Source of the DNA: Pseudoalteromonas rhizosphaerae
Lineage (GTDB): Bacteria > Pseudomonadota > Gammaproteobacteria > Enterobacterales > Alteromonadaceae
Direction of reading: 5' to 3'
NCBI RefSeq assembly: GCF_902498845.1
Contig: NZ_CABVLM010000008.1
Span: 62,001-126,000, forward strand
DNA length: 64,000 nucleotides
Below, piece after piece: positions 18,525-27,975 of the stretch (its first letter is position 1; each line of letters opens with the position of its first letter). The notes beneath the pieces are model-generated. The model was not told the origin of the DNA, searched no databases, and worked only from the letters and a program-made list of their open reading frames with translations. The translations under genes and the position numbers were made by a program.

Positions 18525-18684
18525 TTATATGCCTGCACCACCATGCAGGATAATTTCATTCTCGTTGCTATTTAATAGTTACAAAAAACTATCAGAGAAC
18601 TATTTTACTTTATGGTTTCTTAGTTGGTGTTCACCCAATATTTTTCGAATTTATTCTTCTCTGTAATGGTATATGGATAATCGG

Positions 18685-18978
18685 CTAATTATAAATAAAC
18701 ACCAATAATTCATTTATTTTAGTAGGTAAAAGTACATAACATCTAATTAAAAATGTTTCTAAGTATTCACTGCTGTTAGATTTAGACCCTAATAATTTTA
18801 CTTTTCCAACCATTTCAGATGCAAGTTGTTTAAAGTTTGGACTAAACTTCGTTATTTCATCTATGTTAAACCATGCCTCCCCAAAACCTGAAAAAGCATT
18901 TAAATTCAGTTTACCTATGAAAACGACCGCATAATAGTCAAGATTTAAAAAATTTCTCGTTTTTAAGAAAGAATGCAA
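18685..18978 (-). CDS. Unknown 97-residue protein
   Basis: A small protein without signal peptide or membrane helix. The central part (NAFSGFGEAWFNIDEITKF) has the look of small beta-rich proteins with a G-F-S/G-x-x-W pattern seen in some immunity-type families, but I cannot name one. It begins 30 bases after the end of the membrane protein gene upstream on the same strand, so the two may share a transcript or sit in one cassette. No good ribosome binding site is evident. Whether it is expressed is uncertain. Confidence 0.5.
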   Translation of the reverse strand: MHSFLKTRNFLNLDYYAVVFIGKLNLNAFSGFGEAWFNIDEITKFSPNFKQLASEMVGKVKLLGSKSNSSEYLETFLIRCYVLLPTKINELLVFIYN

Positions 18979-19008
18979 ATTATGAGTTTACCACATAGGA
19001 GACGCTTA

Positions 19009-19743
19009 TTATTGAGGTGATTCTGGTTCTCCTACTATTTTTTGTAATATAATGCTAGCTACAATACTCGCCATGATCGGCCACCAAATAAATGCATATA
19101 GTGCGTAAACGTGTAGACAAAGATAAGCAATAGACGTAGTGATGTGAAATGTAGTGACTATAATAGAATCATTACTATCTTTAGTAATTAACCTCCCTAG
19201 TATCGAACATAGCCCAAGTAAAACCAGAAACCCTGCAATTGGATAGATAAGATAATTTAAAATGTCTAGTGTTGGATAGATAAGATCGTGTAAAATTTCC
19301 ATTTTTGCATTGTTCCATCCCTTGAGCGAGAAATAGCTATATAAATCTATAAGAATAGCGACCAGAAAACCACCAGTTAATATAAATACCACTGGGTTTT
19401 TGAATATATTTGATTCTTCCCCCATTTCTGCACCTCCATAAAGGTAATTTGAGGTAATATCTTTGCCACAATCCTTAATTTCATAATCATACCTGCCAGC
19501 CTCTACGTTAATAGCAGAACCATTTTCATTCATTTCTTGGAGTTTTTGATAGCTATCTGTTTGTACTTTCTTCAATTCGTCACGATGGGTCATATTTGTT
19601 TTTGAAATAACTACATGATAAATATCTTTAGTAGAAATAAGTTCATTATTCACGATGACTTTACCTCTTTTAAAAGGTTCGATAAAATCATCCCTTACTT
19701 GCACTTCTGACAAATCTTTATATACACTTCCAAGAATTATCAT
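19009..19743 (-). CDS. Unknown membrane protein, 244 aa
   Basis: Residues 1-120 are soluble and charged (a possible Lys/Glu-rich helix KKVQTDSYQKLQEMNEN). Three or four hydrophobic helices follow, at about 121-142, 160-182, 195-215 and 216-235. The N-terminal IILGSVYKDLSEVQVRDDF has no family that I recognise. The attC site lies upstream on its own strand, so it would be the first gene of the next cassette. The gap between the attC edge and the ATG (about 140 bases) is longer than usual for a cassette. AT-rich. Confidence 0.6.
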   Translation of the reverse strand: MIILGSVYKDLSEVQVRDDFIEPFKRGKVIVNNELISTKDIYHVVISKTNMTHRDELKKVQTDSYQKLQEMNENGSAINVEAGRYDYEIKDCGKDITSNYLYGGAEMGEESNIFKNPVVFILTGGFLVAILIDLYSYFSLKGWNNAKMEILHDLIYPTLDILNYLIYPIAGFLVLLGLCSILGRLITKDSNDSIIVTTFHITTSIAYLCLHVYALYAFIWWPIMASIVASIILQKIVGEPESPQ

Positions 19744-19884
19744 TTTTCATTTTTAACACTATGTGAAACTTACTCAAGAGTAATACCTGTGCCATAAACG
19801 CTCAGAATGAACTTGGATTTGGTCATGTAAAACTGTAACCGATTTCTCTGTATATTTCATATATCCACCAAACCCTATATTGCA

Positions 19885-20012
19885 TATAAACGCTAAGCTA
19901 AGTGGCTGCAAACCACAACCAAACTCAAAATAACCACCTTAAGCACACTAGCCAATTTGAACTAAAACCGCCATGCGTTTGCAGTCCGACTTAAGCGCCT
20001 TGTATGTTCGTA
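19885..20012 (-). mobile_element. Integron attC recombination site, VCR-like
   Basis: 128 bp with outer boxes TATAAAC (19885-19891) and GTTCGTA (20006-20012), and inner arms that pair imperfectly: GTTTGCAG occurs in both halves as an inverted repeat. Read on the reverse strand it contains GGACTGCAAACGCATGGCGG, then GGTGGTTATTTTGAGTTTGG and GCAGCCACTTAG. From memory these align well with the Vibrio cholerae repeat (about 125 bp), including order and spacing. It lies just downstream of the 70-residue gene, as expected for a cassette in reverse orientation. Confidence 0.8.
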
Positions 20013-20069
20013 GCTATTTGAAACCACTGATATTTACAAAACTAGGTATGGTCGATGCAACAGACTTGC

Positions 20070-20282
20070 TCAAGCTAGGTGCTGCAACACTTCAATTTGA
20101 ATGTCTCTCAGTAAGTTTTGAGTATGCTCCGACTGTAAATTAAGTTCGTACCAGCCATCAGTTCCCATATATTCAGCAGAAATATAGCTGATATTTTTAA
20201 TACCTCTTTCATTGTTGATGATTCCAGATAGTCGGAAAATACCTAACTTTGTGTAGATTCTGCTAATTTTGAAGTTTTCCAT
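20070..20282 (-). CDS. Small unknown protein, integron cassette gene
   Basis: 70 residues, with a GGAG four bases before the ATG. No signal peptide or membrane helix. Central RLSGIINNERGIKNISYIS and an acidic-aromatic YMGTDGWYELNLQSE suggest a small beta-rich fold. I do not recognise the family. Its stop codon is followed 57 bases later by the attC site, so gene plus attC make a normal cassette read on the reverse strand. It is the best-supported cassette in the island. Confidence 0.6.
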   Translation of the reverse strand: MENFKISRIYTKLGIFRLSGIINNERGIKNISYISAEYMGTDGWYELNLQSEHTQNLLRDIQIEVLQHLA

Positions 20283-20754
20283 AAATCTCCAAGAACATAC
20301 AGCTTATTCAAAGGATCTAAACCCACAAGTTGCAGACAGAAAATCCTTTGAGTTTTTTAATACTTTCAGTCTAACTCTGTATCTAAATGTAAATAAAGGG
20401 ATTTATCTTTGTTGTTATTTTGTTATTGTAAATCACAAGAAATAAACCCGCGAGTTGTTAAAAAACTCAAAACTGTTTGTTTATGAATACAGGAAAATAA
20501 AGCAGATAAAGATACGCGTGTCGCTCATTTTCCTGAATATGGGAGCAAACAACAGCTTGATAATTCAATGAGTTATTATCCTAAACCTATATCAACGTCA
20601 GTTTCCCACTTGAAACAATCTCTAAACTTTAATTTTCACCGTTGGGTTTCGTTGCTCTGAACCACAACCTACGATAATAAATTTTACGCCGACCTGCTTT
20701 GGTTTGTTCCTAATACCTAGCGCCTAAATACTAGTCCCTAACCCGAATCGCCAA
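20283..20754. other. Gene-poor edge of the cassette island
   Basis: No gene is convincing here. GTTAGAC, a match to the core consensus GTTRRRY on the reverse strand, occurs near 20370, but no second attC fold could be assembled. No integrase gene is found between the island and the next conserved gene. Confidence 0.4.
20640..20673. repeat. REP-like palindrome
   Basis: GTTGGGTTTCG, a short loop and AACCACAACCTACG resemble the widespread extragenic palindrome in gammaproteobacteria built on GTTGGGTTTCG and AACCCAACCTACG. The arms are imperfect here. Confidence 0.45.
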
Positions 20755-20784
20755 TAAAAAAGCGCGAGATTAACTCGCGCTTTA
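20755..20784 (-). terminator. Intrinsic terminator of the 310-residue protein gene
   Basis: AAGCGCGAG and its complement with a 5-base loop; on the reverse strand a T-run follows. Confidence 0.8.
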
Positions 20785-20851
20785 AAATAACTCAAAACTG
20801 TATTTTGTCTTAAACTTACCGCTTAAGACTTACAACTTATAGCTCTACGAG

Positions 20852-21784
20852 CTATTCGCCCTTCGCTTTTAAATTTATAAACTCTGCCAATTCTTCTGGT
20901 TGCCCCATTAGGGTGAAGATCTGTTGGTTAATTTCGGTCATGGTTTGCCCTTCTGGCAAGCTTGCTGACACGGTTAATGAGTTTAAGCCTTGCGTGAAGT
21001 TTTTAATCGCTTCACTCAGCGCCTCGCTGACTGGCGCTTGTTGTAGCTGCATGTTGACCATTTGCTGCATTTGCTCCAGCGTCATACCTTGCTTTTCAAG
21101 CGTTTGTTCGACGAGTGCTTTAAATTCACCTTCGTTATTGAGGGCAATTTCGATGCTGCGTGGTTCAAGCTCTGCAAGCGCCTCCATTAGTAAGGTTTGT
21201 TGCTGTAATTGCTGCTCTAAAGTCGGCTGTTGACTACCTAGTTGTTGCTGCATTTTGCTCAGCGCCAATGAAGCATTCATCAATGCGGTTGATTTTGCTA
21301 GACCGAGGTTAAAATTAAGGCCTACAATATTTTTAGCATTAAGCGCAAAGTCGATATCACTATCACCTGATTTTTCATCATAGTTCATCAATGTATGGAG
21401 ATCATAGCTAGCAGCAGCGAGTTTATTGTTAGCGTCTGGTGGTAACTGCGCTAAAAAATGCTCACTGAAGGTAAAGTTTTTTATGCTCAACTCGGTACGA
21501 GGAGCAATTTTATCTACTTCATATCCCGCCACTTCAATGCTCGCAATATTAGCAACCGGCTGCTGATCAAACCCAGTGATTTGCATATTTGATATTTCAA
21601 CACTTTGCCCAAGCACGCTGGCCGAAATATCTTCATAACTGGCTGTTACACCCATTTGCTGGCTCATTAATGCAAGCTGACGATCAACCTCTACTTTAAC
21701 TTCTTGAGTCAACGCATGATTTGCATAGCTAACACCACCGATAGCCGCAGCGACAACAACAGCAACAATTGCGAGTTTTTTCAT
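20852..21784 (-). CDS. Unknown exported protein, 310 aa
   Basis: Starts with a hydrophobic export signal or anchor (MKKLAIVAVVVAAAIGGVSYA). It continues with a beta-rich part (SVEISNMQITGFDQQPVANI, ELSIKNFTF) and a Gln/Leu-rich helical part (about 165-215). The layout recalls periplasmic proteins of the YdgA/DUF945 type, but it is clearly shorter and I would not assign it. It has its own terminator. The 170-base gap to radA holds a 12-bp tandem duplication and a hairpin. Confidence 0.7.
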   Translation of the reverse strand: MKKLAIVAVVVAAAIGGVSYANHALTQEVKVEVDRQLALMSQQMGVTASYEDISASVLGQSVEISNMQITGFDQQPVANIASIEVAGYEVDKIAPRTELSIKNFTFSEHFLAQLPPDANNKLAAASYDLHTLMNYDEKSGDSDIDFALNAKNIVGLNFNLGLAKSTALMNASLALSKMQQQLGSQQPTLEQQLQQQTLLMEALAELEPRSIEIALNNEGEFKALVEQTLEKQGMTLEQMQQMVNMQLQQAPVSEALSEAIKNFTQGLNSLTVSASLPEGQTMTEINQQIFTLMGQPEELAEFINLKAKGE

Positions 21785-21884
21785 TCTATTTCCTTATTAC
21801 AATTTCTATTATCACCGTTGTTATTTAGCTTAGTCTCTAACGGCTTTAGACTTAAGATTTTGCTAAGCGTATCATTCAATAATA

Positions 21885-21910
21885 CCTTTGATAAGGCCTT
21901 TGATAAGGCC
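21885..21910. repeat. Two tandem copies of a 12-bp unit
   Basis: CCTTTGATAAGG occurs twice head to tail at 21885-21908. A 9-bp stem (AAGTGCAAA, 21921-21929, with its complement) follows, with a T-run only on the forward strand, so it is not a normal radA terminator. Confidence 0.6.
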
Positions 21911-21954
21911 TAGCATAAGTAAGTGCAAATTGATTTGCACTTTTTTGAGCGTGG

Positions 21955-23340
21955 CTAATTAATTAAACTTAGCAGTTCATGCACTGTTTTAACTGGGGTT
22001 ATTTTAGCGCCCAGCCCTTCCATTGATTTATGGTAATTACGAAATGGAATAAATATTTCGGTAAAACCATGTTGGGCAGCTTCTTTAACGCGCGGCACAC
22101 CACTATCGATTGGCCGTACATCGCCATTTAAGCTCAACTCACCCATTATGCAGGTAGTCCGTGGCACTACAAACTCATTTAAGCTACTGAGTAAGGCAGT
22201 CACTAAGGCTAAATCGATACAGGTTTCGGTTTCATCAATTCTCAGCCCGCCAACAATATTAAAAAACGTATCATGAAAGATTTTGGTTTTAGTGTGCTTG
22301 CGTAAAATACCAGTGAGCATTTTTATTCGGTTCATATTTAAACCTACGCACACTCGCTGTGGAAACTCCGCCTCGGTTTCGGTGGTTAAACATTGTATTT
22401 CGAGCAACAAGTTGCGGTTACCTTTTCGAATACAAGTAATGGTTGAACCGGGTGAGTCGGTACTTGATCCCGATAAAAATATTTCACTGGGGTTATCAAC
22501 ACTTAACATACCGCGTTCGCACATTCTAAAAATGCCCACAGTATCAATGTCACCAAAGCGGTTTTTATTGGCGCGCAAGGTACGTATTTGCCCATCGTTA
22601 GTGTCGATATGTAATAACGCATCAACAATATGCACTAAGGTTTGCGGCCCCGCTATTTCATTATTTTTATTTACGTGGGCAATAATAAACATAGTGACGT
22701 CATTTTGCTTGCAGTACTGTGTAAGCGCTTGCGCGGCACTTTTAACTTGTGACGGTGAGCCTGGGCTGCCGTTTGCGGTATCAGTAACAACTGCTTGAAT
22801 AGAATCGATTACTGCAAACTTGATGTTATTTTTTTCAAGCTCTTCGATAATGGTTTCAACACTGGTTTCTGATAATAAATACAATTCGTCTGGGTTGTAA
22901 TCGAGTTTTAAGCGATTAACACGGTTTTTAAATTGCGATAACGACTCTTCTGCGGTGCAGTAAAGTGATGGCATACGCTGTGACATGCGCGCGACTAAAT
23001 CCGATAATAAAGTCGTTTTACCTGCTCCGGGATCGCCAGAAATAATATTCACAGAACCTGTGGTCACGCCACCTGATAATACTCGGTCAAGTTCACCAAT
23101 ACCGGTTAGTTGCTTTTCGGCTTCGGTGGTTGCGATGTCATTAATTTTTTTCGAGCCACCGCCAACGCCACCAGCATAGCCGCCAACAACGCTGCGCGTT
23201 GCTGCTTTTTTAGTTTGCCCTGCTGAGGGCTTAAATTCGGCTAAGGTATTCCATGCGCCGCAGCGACACTGTCCTTGCCAGCGTTGGTAGTTCATTCCGC
23301 ATTCGGTGCAAACAAACTCTATTTTTGCCGCTTTTGCCAT
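21955..23340 (-). CDS. radA: DNA repair protein RadA
   Basis: 461 residues, the usual length. RadA is a RecA-like ATPase that promotes branch migration of recombination intermediates. Seen in order: N-terminal zinc finger (Cys11, Cys14, Cys25, Cys27), Walker A GDPGAGKTT at 102-110, the RadA-specific KNRFG motif in RANKNRFGDID, and a C-terminal Lon-protease-like domain (about 290-461) that lacks protease activity in relatives. The gene is divergent from the PilZ protein. In the 374-base gap upstream an 8-bp inverted repeat (23563-23570 with 23616-23623) is seen but no other gene. Confidence 0.97.
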   Translation of the reverse strand: MAKAAKIEFVCTECGMNYQRWQGQCRCGAWNTLAEFKPSAGQTKKAATRSVVGGYAGGVGGGSKKINDIATTEAEKQLTGIGELDRVLSGGVTTGSVNIISGDPGAGKTTLLSDLVARMSQRMPSLYCTAEESLSQFKNRVNRLKLDYNPDELYLLSETSVETIIEELEKNNIKFAVIDSIQAVVTDTANGSPGSPSQVKSAAQALTQYCKQNDVTMFIIAHVNKNNEIAGPQTLVHIVDALLHIDTNDGQIRTLRANKNRFGDIDTVGIFRMCERGMLSVDNPSEIFLSGSSTDSPGSTITCIRKGNRNLLLEIQCLTTETEAEFPQRVCVGLNMNRIKMLTGILRKHTKTKIFHDTFFNIVGGLRIDETETCIDLALVTALLSSLNEFVVPRTTCIMGELSLNGDVRPIDSGVPRVKEAAQHGFTEIFIPFRNYHKSMEGLGAKITPVKTVHELLSLIN

Positions 23341-23714
23341 TAACTTTTGCCTACCTTCGTCATTTTGAAATCATTTATGTCCATACTAGGATGATCTTTA
23401 ATTTATTGGTTGCGTTATGGTGCGCTGAATATTGACCTTGCCAATAAGGCAATTCAACGCCACAATCGAGATATATAAAAAAGCAAGGTTTATCACTTTT
23501 ACTTTAGGGCATACTTTTTGCTTAATCTTTTGAGCTTGGGCTTTTTTGATTAATAAACTAAAGTAATGAGCCATTTATTTGGCAATCTCATAATAATAAA
23601 AATTAAAGATGGTAACTCATTACACCCCACATGCTGCGAACCAGCAACCAAGTGAGTGTGTAAATACATGTGCAGTATACCAACTTTTTAGAATAGACGG
23701 TGATGGTTTTATAA

Positions 23715-26201
23715 ATGACTGAAGACACTCTGCTTAAATATGAAAGTTTAGTTGATGAGCTTAAATCATATTTAGGTAATGCCAAATTTGACACGATCTT
23801 TAAATCGAAGACAGCGGGTTTAACAAAACCTGAGCAGTTCTTGATCAAGATGGAAATGTCGCGCTTGTCACAACCTATCGCCCGCTTTATTGATTTACGC
23901 GGCCAAGTAACAGGCCAAGTTAAACCTTATGAGTATGAAGGCAAACAACACTTTATGGATGAAACCGCCATTGCGGTATTTGAACAAGCCATAGAACGTC
24001 ATGGTGGTTATACCCTTGCTGTTTACGAAGCAGTAATGAACACCGATAATAACCATCGTGTAATGCAAAAAAAAGCTGCTGAACAAGCTAAGCAACCTGA
24101 ATTACAGAATGAACAAAAATTAGATTGCCAAGTTATTAAATTTGCCTCTTATGAAAGTCGCCGTGAAGAACGGATGAACTATTCAATCAAAATCACTGTA
24201 GAACTCAGCAAAGATAACACCATTGCAGCAACCACCTCAGACATCTCTTTAAGTGGCGCAAAAATAAAGCTCTCACCGCGCTATCAAGTCAAAAAAGGGC
24301 AGTTATTAGGACTGCGCCTAGTCGGTCTTGAGCAAGATTTTGAATTGGGTTTAAAAAACGGTATTCAATATGAAGTTGTTGCAGTTGAGAAAATCTCTGC
24401 GGAATTTAATCACATTCGCTTAAAACGTACTTTTATAGAAAATAACGAAAAATTTGATGAGTTTTTAGAAAGTTTTATTCACGGCAATAAGCGTCGTTAT
24501 AAAGTAAATTTAGATAATACTTTAGATGCCGTCGTCTCAAAAGGCTATGAGCAGTACTATATTCCACGGGTGACTTCGTTATTTACTTTTTTTAGTTTGC
24601 AAAACGATAAACTCTACCCAAGTTTAGTGCTGACCACTGAAAACAATATCTTTATTCAGCGTTATTTTTGTGATGAGCGAAAGCTGTCATGTTTATACAC
24701 CATTTTAAATCAACAACGCTTAGCTCAGTTATTAAGTAACCCAGCCCCAGTTAAAGAAGAGTATTTATATACCTTTACGCATGTGGTTGCTGGAAAGGTA
24801 TATTATTACTCAGCAACACGCACTGAGTTGACTGCAGAGCCGCAGTTAAGCGCATTATTTTTTGGTTTTGGTAGTCAAAAAGAAAGCTGGCAATGCTTTA
24901 AAGTACAGTTAATGCCAAGCCATCCTGAAGATTCATATATTCCGTTGAGCTTGCCAAATACCGCCGGCAAAGATATTGAAAAATTGAACAAGCCACCAAC
25001 GCCTCGCGTACAAGGAATGATCAAAGACGTAAAATATCTTGTGATTTTAACCGCTGTAGGAACAGACGCTGAACAAACCCATTACCAAAGCTTTAGTTAC
25101 GACAAAAGTATAGTTAATCAGCTCAAGCGCTTTGGTCACGGTAAACATAAAACCCCACCAAAGCTTGAAACCGTTGATTTAGAGTATGTAAATCTTCGCT
25201 CACATAAACGCTACTTGTATAAAACAGATGTAGTATTAACAACTCAGGATGGGCAAACACATACCGCTCATAGTCGTGATTTTTCGATAATGGGTTTGCA
25301 AATTGAGTGTGACCAACCGGTTACTTTTCAAAAAGGTGAAGTTGTTGAATTAAGCTTGCCTGAGCTGCAAAAAATAACCAAGAAGCACACGCTGAGTAAA
25401 TTAAAGTACGAAGTGATGGCGGTCAGTAAATCGTTCACCACTATCAACTTAAAAGCCTTACGTATTGCTGATAACCCACACGAAGGGGTAAAGTTTTTTA
25501 CGCAATTAATTGAAAATAATAAAGATAAATTAAAAGTATCTGAAGAAGCGCCAAAGGTGCCAGGATTATCGACAGCGCTGCGAAATATGGTAACTAAAAG
25601 TGTTTGTCAATTTCCGTTTTATTTACATAAAGAAGCTACACATTTTAAAACAGGAGCTATCGGTCAAGGCTTGTACCCTAGCCCATTGCATGTCATTTTA
25701 CAAAACTATGGCTTGCTTAATAATACCACCAGTATTGATGCTTTTTTATCGCCAGAGCAGCTCAATGACGTGATCACACCGCTTATAAAAGATCGCAGCC
25801 GTCAAGATCCACCGTTACCTTTCACTTTATTTATTCGTTTTGATCCTAAAAAATCAACCATTGAAGACGCTATAAAAAGCAAGTGCAGTGCTGGCGAAGA
25901 TTATGCCCCACAGTTACTCTTTTTAAAGAAAGGTCTTAAATCTGAGTTGCTCTTTATAATGCGTATTTATATTTCACGCACTGGCCGCCCTGATACTGAT
26001 TATTTATCTAACGAACTAAAATACGTAAGCCAATATGCATTGCATAAAGCAAAAGATCTTGAAGAGGCACTGTGGGCAGTCACAGGTGTTGGTGACATGG
26101 TTGATGTAACAGATGAAACGCTTAGTCATTTGGACTTTACCGCAGAGCTGGTAGAACAAATGAATAAGCGCAAACAGATTTGGCTTAAACGGCTAACGTA
26201 A
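23715..26201 (+). CDS. Large protein with two PilZ domains
   Basis: 828 residues. Two PilZ-type modules are visible. The first (about 148-245) has RREERMNYSI and TSDISLSGAKI; the second (about 493-590) has SHKRYLYK and SRDFSIMGLQIE. Each holds the basic N-terminal motif and the D/N-x-S-x-x-G motif that bind cyclic di-GMP. The first is closer to the RxxxR consensus; the second has a shifted HKRYLYK. There is no signal peptide or membrane helix, so it should be a cytoplasmic c-di-GMP receptor. The parts between and after the PilZ domains match nothing I can name. It is a single-gene unit between radA and serB. Confidence 0.85.
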   Translation: MTEDTLLKYESLVDELKSYLGNAKFDTIFKSKTAGLTKPEQFLIKMEMSRLSQPIARFIDLRGQVTGQVKPYEYEGKQHFMDETAIAVFEQAIERHGGYTLAVYEAVMNTDNNHRVMQKKAAEQAKQPELQNEQKLDCQVIKFASYESRREERMNYSIKITVELSKDNTIAATTSDISLSGAKIKLSPRYQVKKGQLLGLRLVGLEQDFELGLKNGIQYEVVAVEKISAEFNHIRLKRTFIENNEKFDEFLESFIHGNKRRYKVNLDNTLDAVVSKGYEQYYIPRVTSLFTFFSLQNDKLYPSLVLTTENNIFIQRYFCDERKLSCLYTILNQQRLAQLLSNPAPVKEEYLYTFTHVVAGKVYYYSATRTELTAEPQLSALFFGFGSQKESWQCFKVQLMPSHPEDSYIPLSLPNTAGKDIEKLNKPPTPRVQGMIKDVKYLVILTAVGTDAEQTHYQSFSYDKSIVNQLKRFGHGKHKTPPKLETVDLEYVNLRSHKRYLYKTDVVLTTQDGQTHTAHSRDFSIMGLQIECDQPVTFQKGEVVELSLPELQKITKKHTLSKLKYEVMAVSKSFTTINLKALRIADNPHEGVKFFTQLIENNKDKLKVSEEAPKVPGLSTALRNMVTKSVCQFPFYLHKEATHFKTGAIGQGLYPSPLHVILQNYGLLNNTTSIDAFLSPEQLNDVITPLIKDRSRQDPPLPFTLFIRFDPKKSTIEDAIKSKCSAGEDYAPQLLFLKKGLKSELLFIMRIYISRTGRPDTDYLSNELKYVSQYALHKAKDLEEALWAVTGVGDMVDVTDETLSHLDFTAELVEQMNKRKQIWLKRLT

Positions 26202-26206
26202 ATCTG

Positions 26207-27220
26207 TTACTTAACAGCAGGAATAGTTAGTAAATATAACAGTTGTAATAGCGAGCCTTGGCAAATTGCAGCTTGGGCTTGTTCAACAACTTTAGGTTTA
26301 CCGTGTACGGCAACACCGAGTCCTGCCGCAGCCATCATGGTCAAATCATTCGCACCATCACCAATCGCCACTGTTTGTTGCGTAGGTAAATTTAATCGTT
26401 GCTGTAATTGGCTCAACACCACGGCTTTTTGCTGCGCATCAACAATCGTGCCTAGCACTTTACCCGTTAACTTATTATCTTTAAATTCCAAAACATTGGC
26501 ATGTACTTCGTCTAGTTCAAGCAGTTTTTGCACTTGTTCAGCAAACGGCACAAAGCCACCTGAGGCAATGGCTAAATACCAATTATGCTGCTTTAGCACT
26601 TGGCATAGCGCTTTGATCCCTGGCATTAATGGTAAACTATTTTTTAGTTCATCAATTAAGCTTTGCTCAATACCCGCAAGTTTAGCGACTCGTTGATGTA
26701 AGCTTTCACTAAAATCTAACTTACCAGCCATTGCTTGTGCGGTTACCGCAGCGACATCATCATATACATCAGCAAGCCTTGCGATTTCGTCAATACATTC
26801 AATCGTAATGGCGGTTGAGTCCATATCCATGACTAATAAGCCGGGCTTAGTTAAAATCGGTGGCTTACTAACTTGTACAAGTTGAAATCCCAATGGATGG
26901 GCAAATTCATTCAGTACCAAAGGATTAATGCTTGGACTTAGTGTCTCGCTGTAAAAACACAGTGCGGGGCTTAAGTTTGGCTCTGGTTGATAACGACAAA
27001 ATGCACTGACAATAAACTGTTGCTGAGCTAAAAAGTTAATTATATTAGCTAGTTGTTGGCCGCTAAAGTCTCCTGCAAAAGCAATACTAAACATTCCTTG
27101 CGGATCAGTTGGTAAGCTTGTTGGTACTAATAAAGCATCTTGATAGTGATACCACATACCTAACGACAACTGTGCCGATAACTGCTCTGATGAAAGGCTC
27201 GCAAAGCGCTCCAATGTCAT
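26207..27220 (-). CDS. serB: Phosphoserine phosphatase
   Basis: 337 residues. It is a HAD-superfamily enzyme doing the last step of serine synthesis. Motif I MDMDSTAITIECIDE holds the nucleophile Asp and the general acid Asp. Motif II lies in LAIASGGFVPF and motif III/IV in VAIGDGANDLTMM. The region before the HAD domain (1-125) is the variable N-terminal part seen in other gammaproteobacterial SerB proteins. It is convergent with the PilZ gene (5-base gap) and divergent from the YtjB/Smp gene, an arrangement shared with E. coli. Confidence 0.95.
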   Translation of the reverse strand: MTLERFASLSSEQLSAQLSLGMWYHYQDALLVPTSLPTDPQGMFSIAFAGDFSGQQLANIINFLAQQQFIVSAFCRYQPEPNLSPALCFYSETLSPSINPLVLNEFAHPLGFQLVQVSKPPILTKPGLLVMDMDSTAITIECIDEIARLADVYDDVAAVTAQAMAGKLDFSESLHQRVAKLAGIEQSLIDELKNSLPLMPGIKALCQVLKQHNWYLAIASGGFVPFAEQVQKLLELDEVHANVLEFKDNKLTGKVLGTIVDAQQKAVVLSQLQQRLNLPTQQTVAIGDGANDLTMMAAAGLGVAVHGKPKVVEQAQAAICQGSLLQLLYLLTIPAVK

Positions 27221-27354
27221 GATAACTCCAAAAATGATACTAATGTCTCCCCTGTAAAATAACAGTTAATTCGCCATAAAGGGGGATTTAAGGTTATAGT
27301 TACGCTTAGTTGTAACATCAAAAACAAAAGCTGTCAGCAGCGTAAACGGTGACT

Positions 27355-27975
27355 ATGAAAAATAACCATCTTAAAAACCCTATTTCAGCATCTCTTAGGC
27401 AACGCCTAGTGCGATTAAGTATTGCTGCGGCATGCTTTGTATTGCTGACTTGGGTTGCTGTTAATGGTAGTTTTCAAAGCCACCAGTTGCTTTATGATAG
27501 TGCCGACAGCACAGCAAAAAGCTTAACTCGTTTTATGGCTCTCAATGCCAAAACGCCGCTACTTGAAAAAAACAAACCTGAATTAACAGCCTTATGTAAC
27601 AGCATAAGCAAAGATGAGTTTGTACTGGCTGCAACGATTTATGATCAGCAAGGCATACTTATCGCCAGTAGTGATAATTGGCAAGCTCACCATATTTTAG
27701 GTAAGCTGCCCAACTCCACTCCGGGTATTAGTAAACTTAAAACCCCGTTTGTTGAACCGATAATCAGTGATGACGACCGCCCACTAGGATTTGTTGCAAT
27801 AACTTACTTGACCCGCTCAGCAGTAGCAACCAGTCATAGCAGCTTTCATGACTTAGGCCGCCAAGTATTACTGATGCTAGTGATAACCTGTATTTTTACT
27901 TGGCAATTAGGCCGTGGTTTAAAGCGCTGGCAAGTAAATCGTTATATCCGAAAAAGTTCTGAGCACGAATCATAA
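27355..27975 (+). CDS. ytjB: YtjB/Smp (AhpA) family membrane protein
   Basis: 206 residues from the ATG at 27355; a GTG six bases earlier is possible. Two membrane helices (about 22-42 and 170-190) frame a periplasmic domain of about 125 residues (SADSTAKSLTRFMALNAK, IYDQQGILIASSDNW), followed by a basic C-terminal tail. Location divergent from serB and the two-helix design identify the Smp/YtjB family, called AhpA in Pseudomonas. Its function is not settled. The last 34 bases overlap the end of the TatD gene on the other strand. Confidence 0.8.
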   Translation: MKNNHLKNPISASLRQRLVRLSIAAACFVLLTWVAVNGSFQSHQLLYDSADSTAKSLTRFMALNAKTPLLEKNKPELTALCNSISKDEFVLAATIYDQQGILIASSDNWQAHHILGKLPNSTPGISKLKTPFVEPIISDDDRPLGFVAITYLTRSAVATSHSSFHDLGRQVLLMLVITCIFTWQLGRGLKRWQVNRYIRKSSEHES

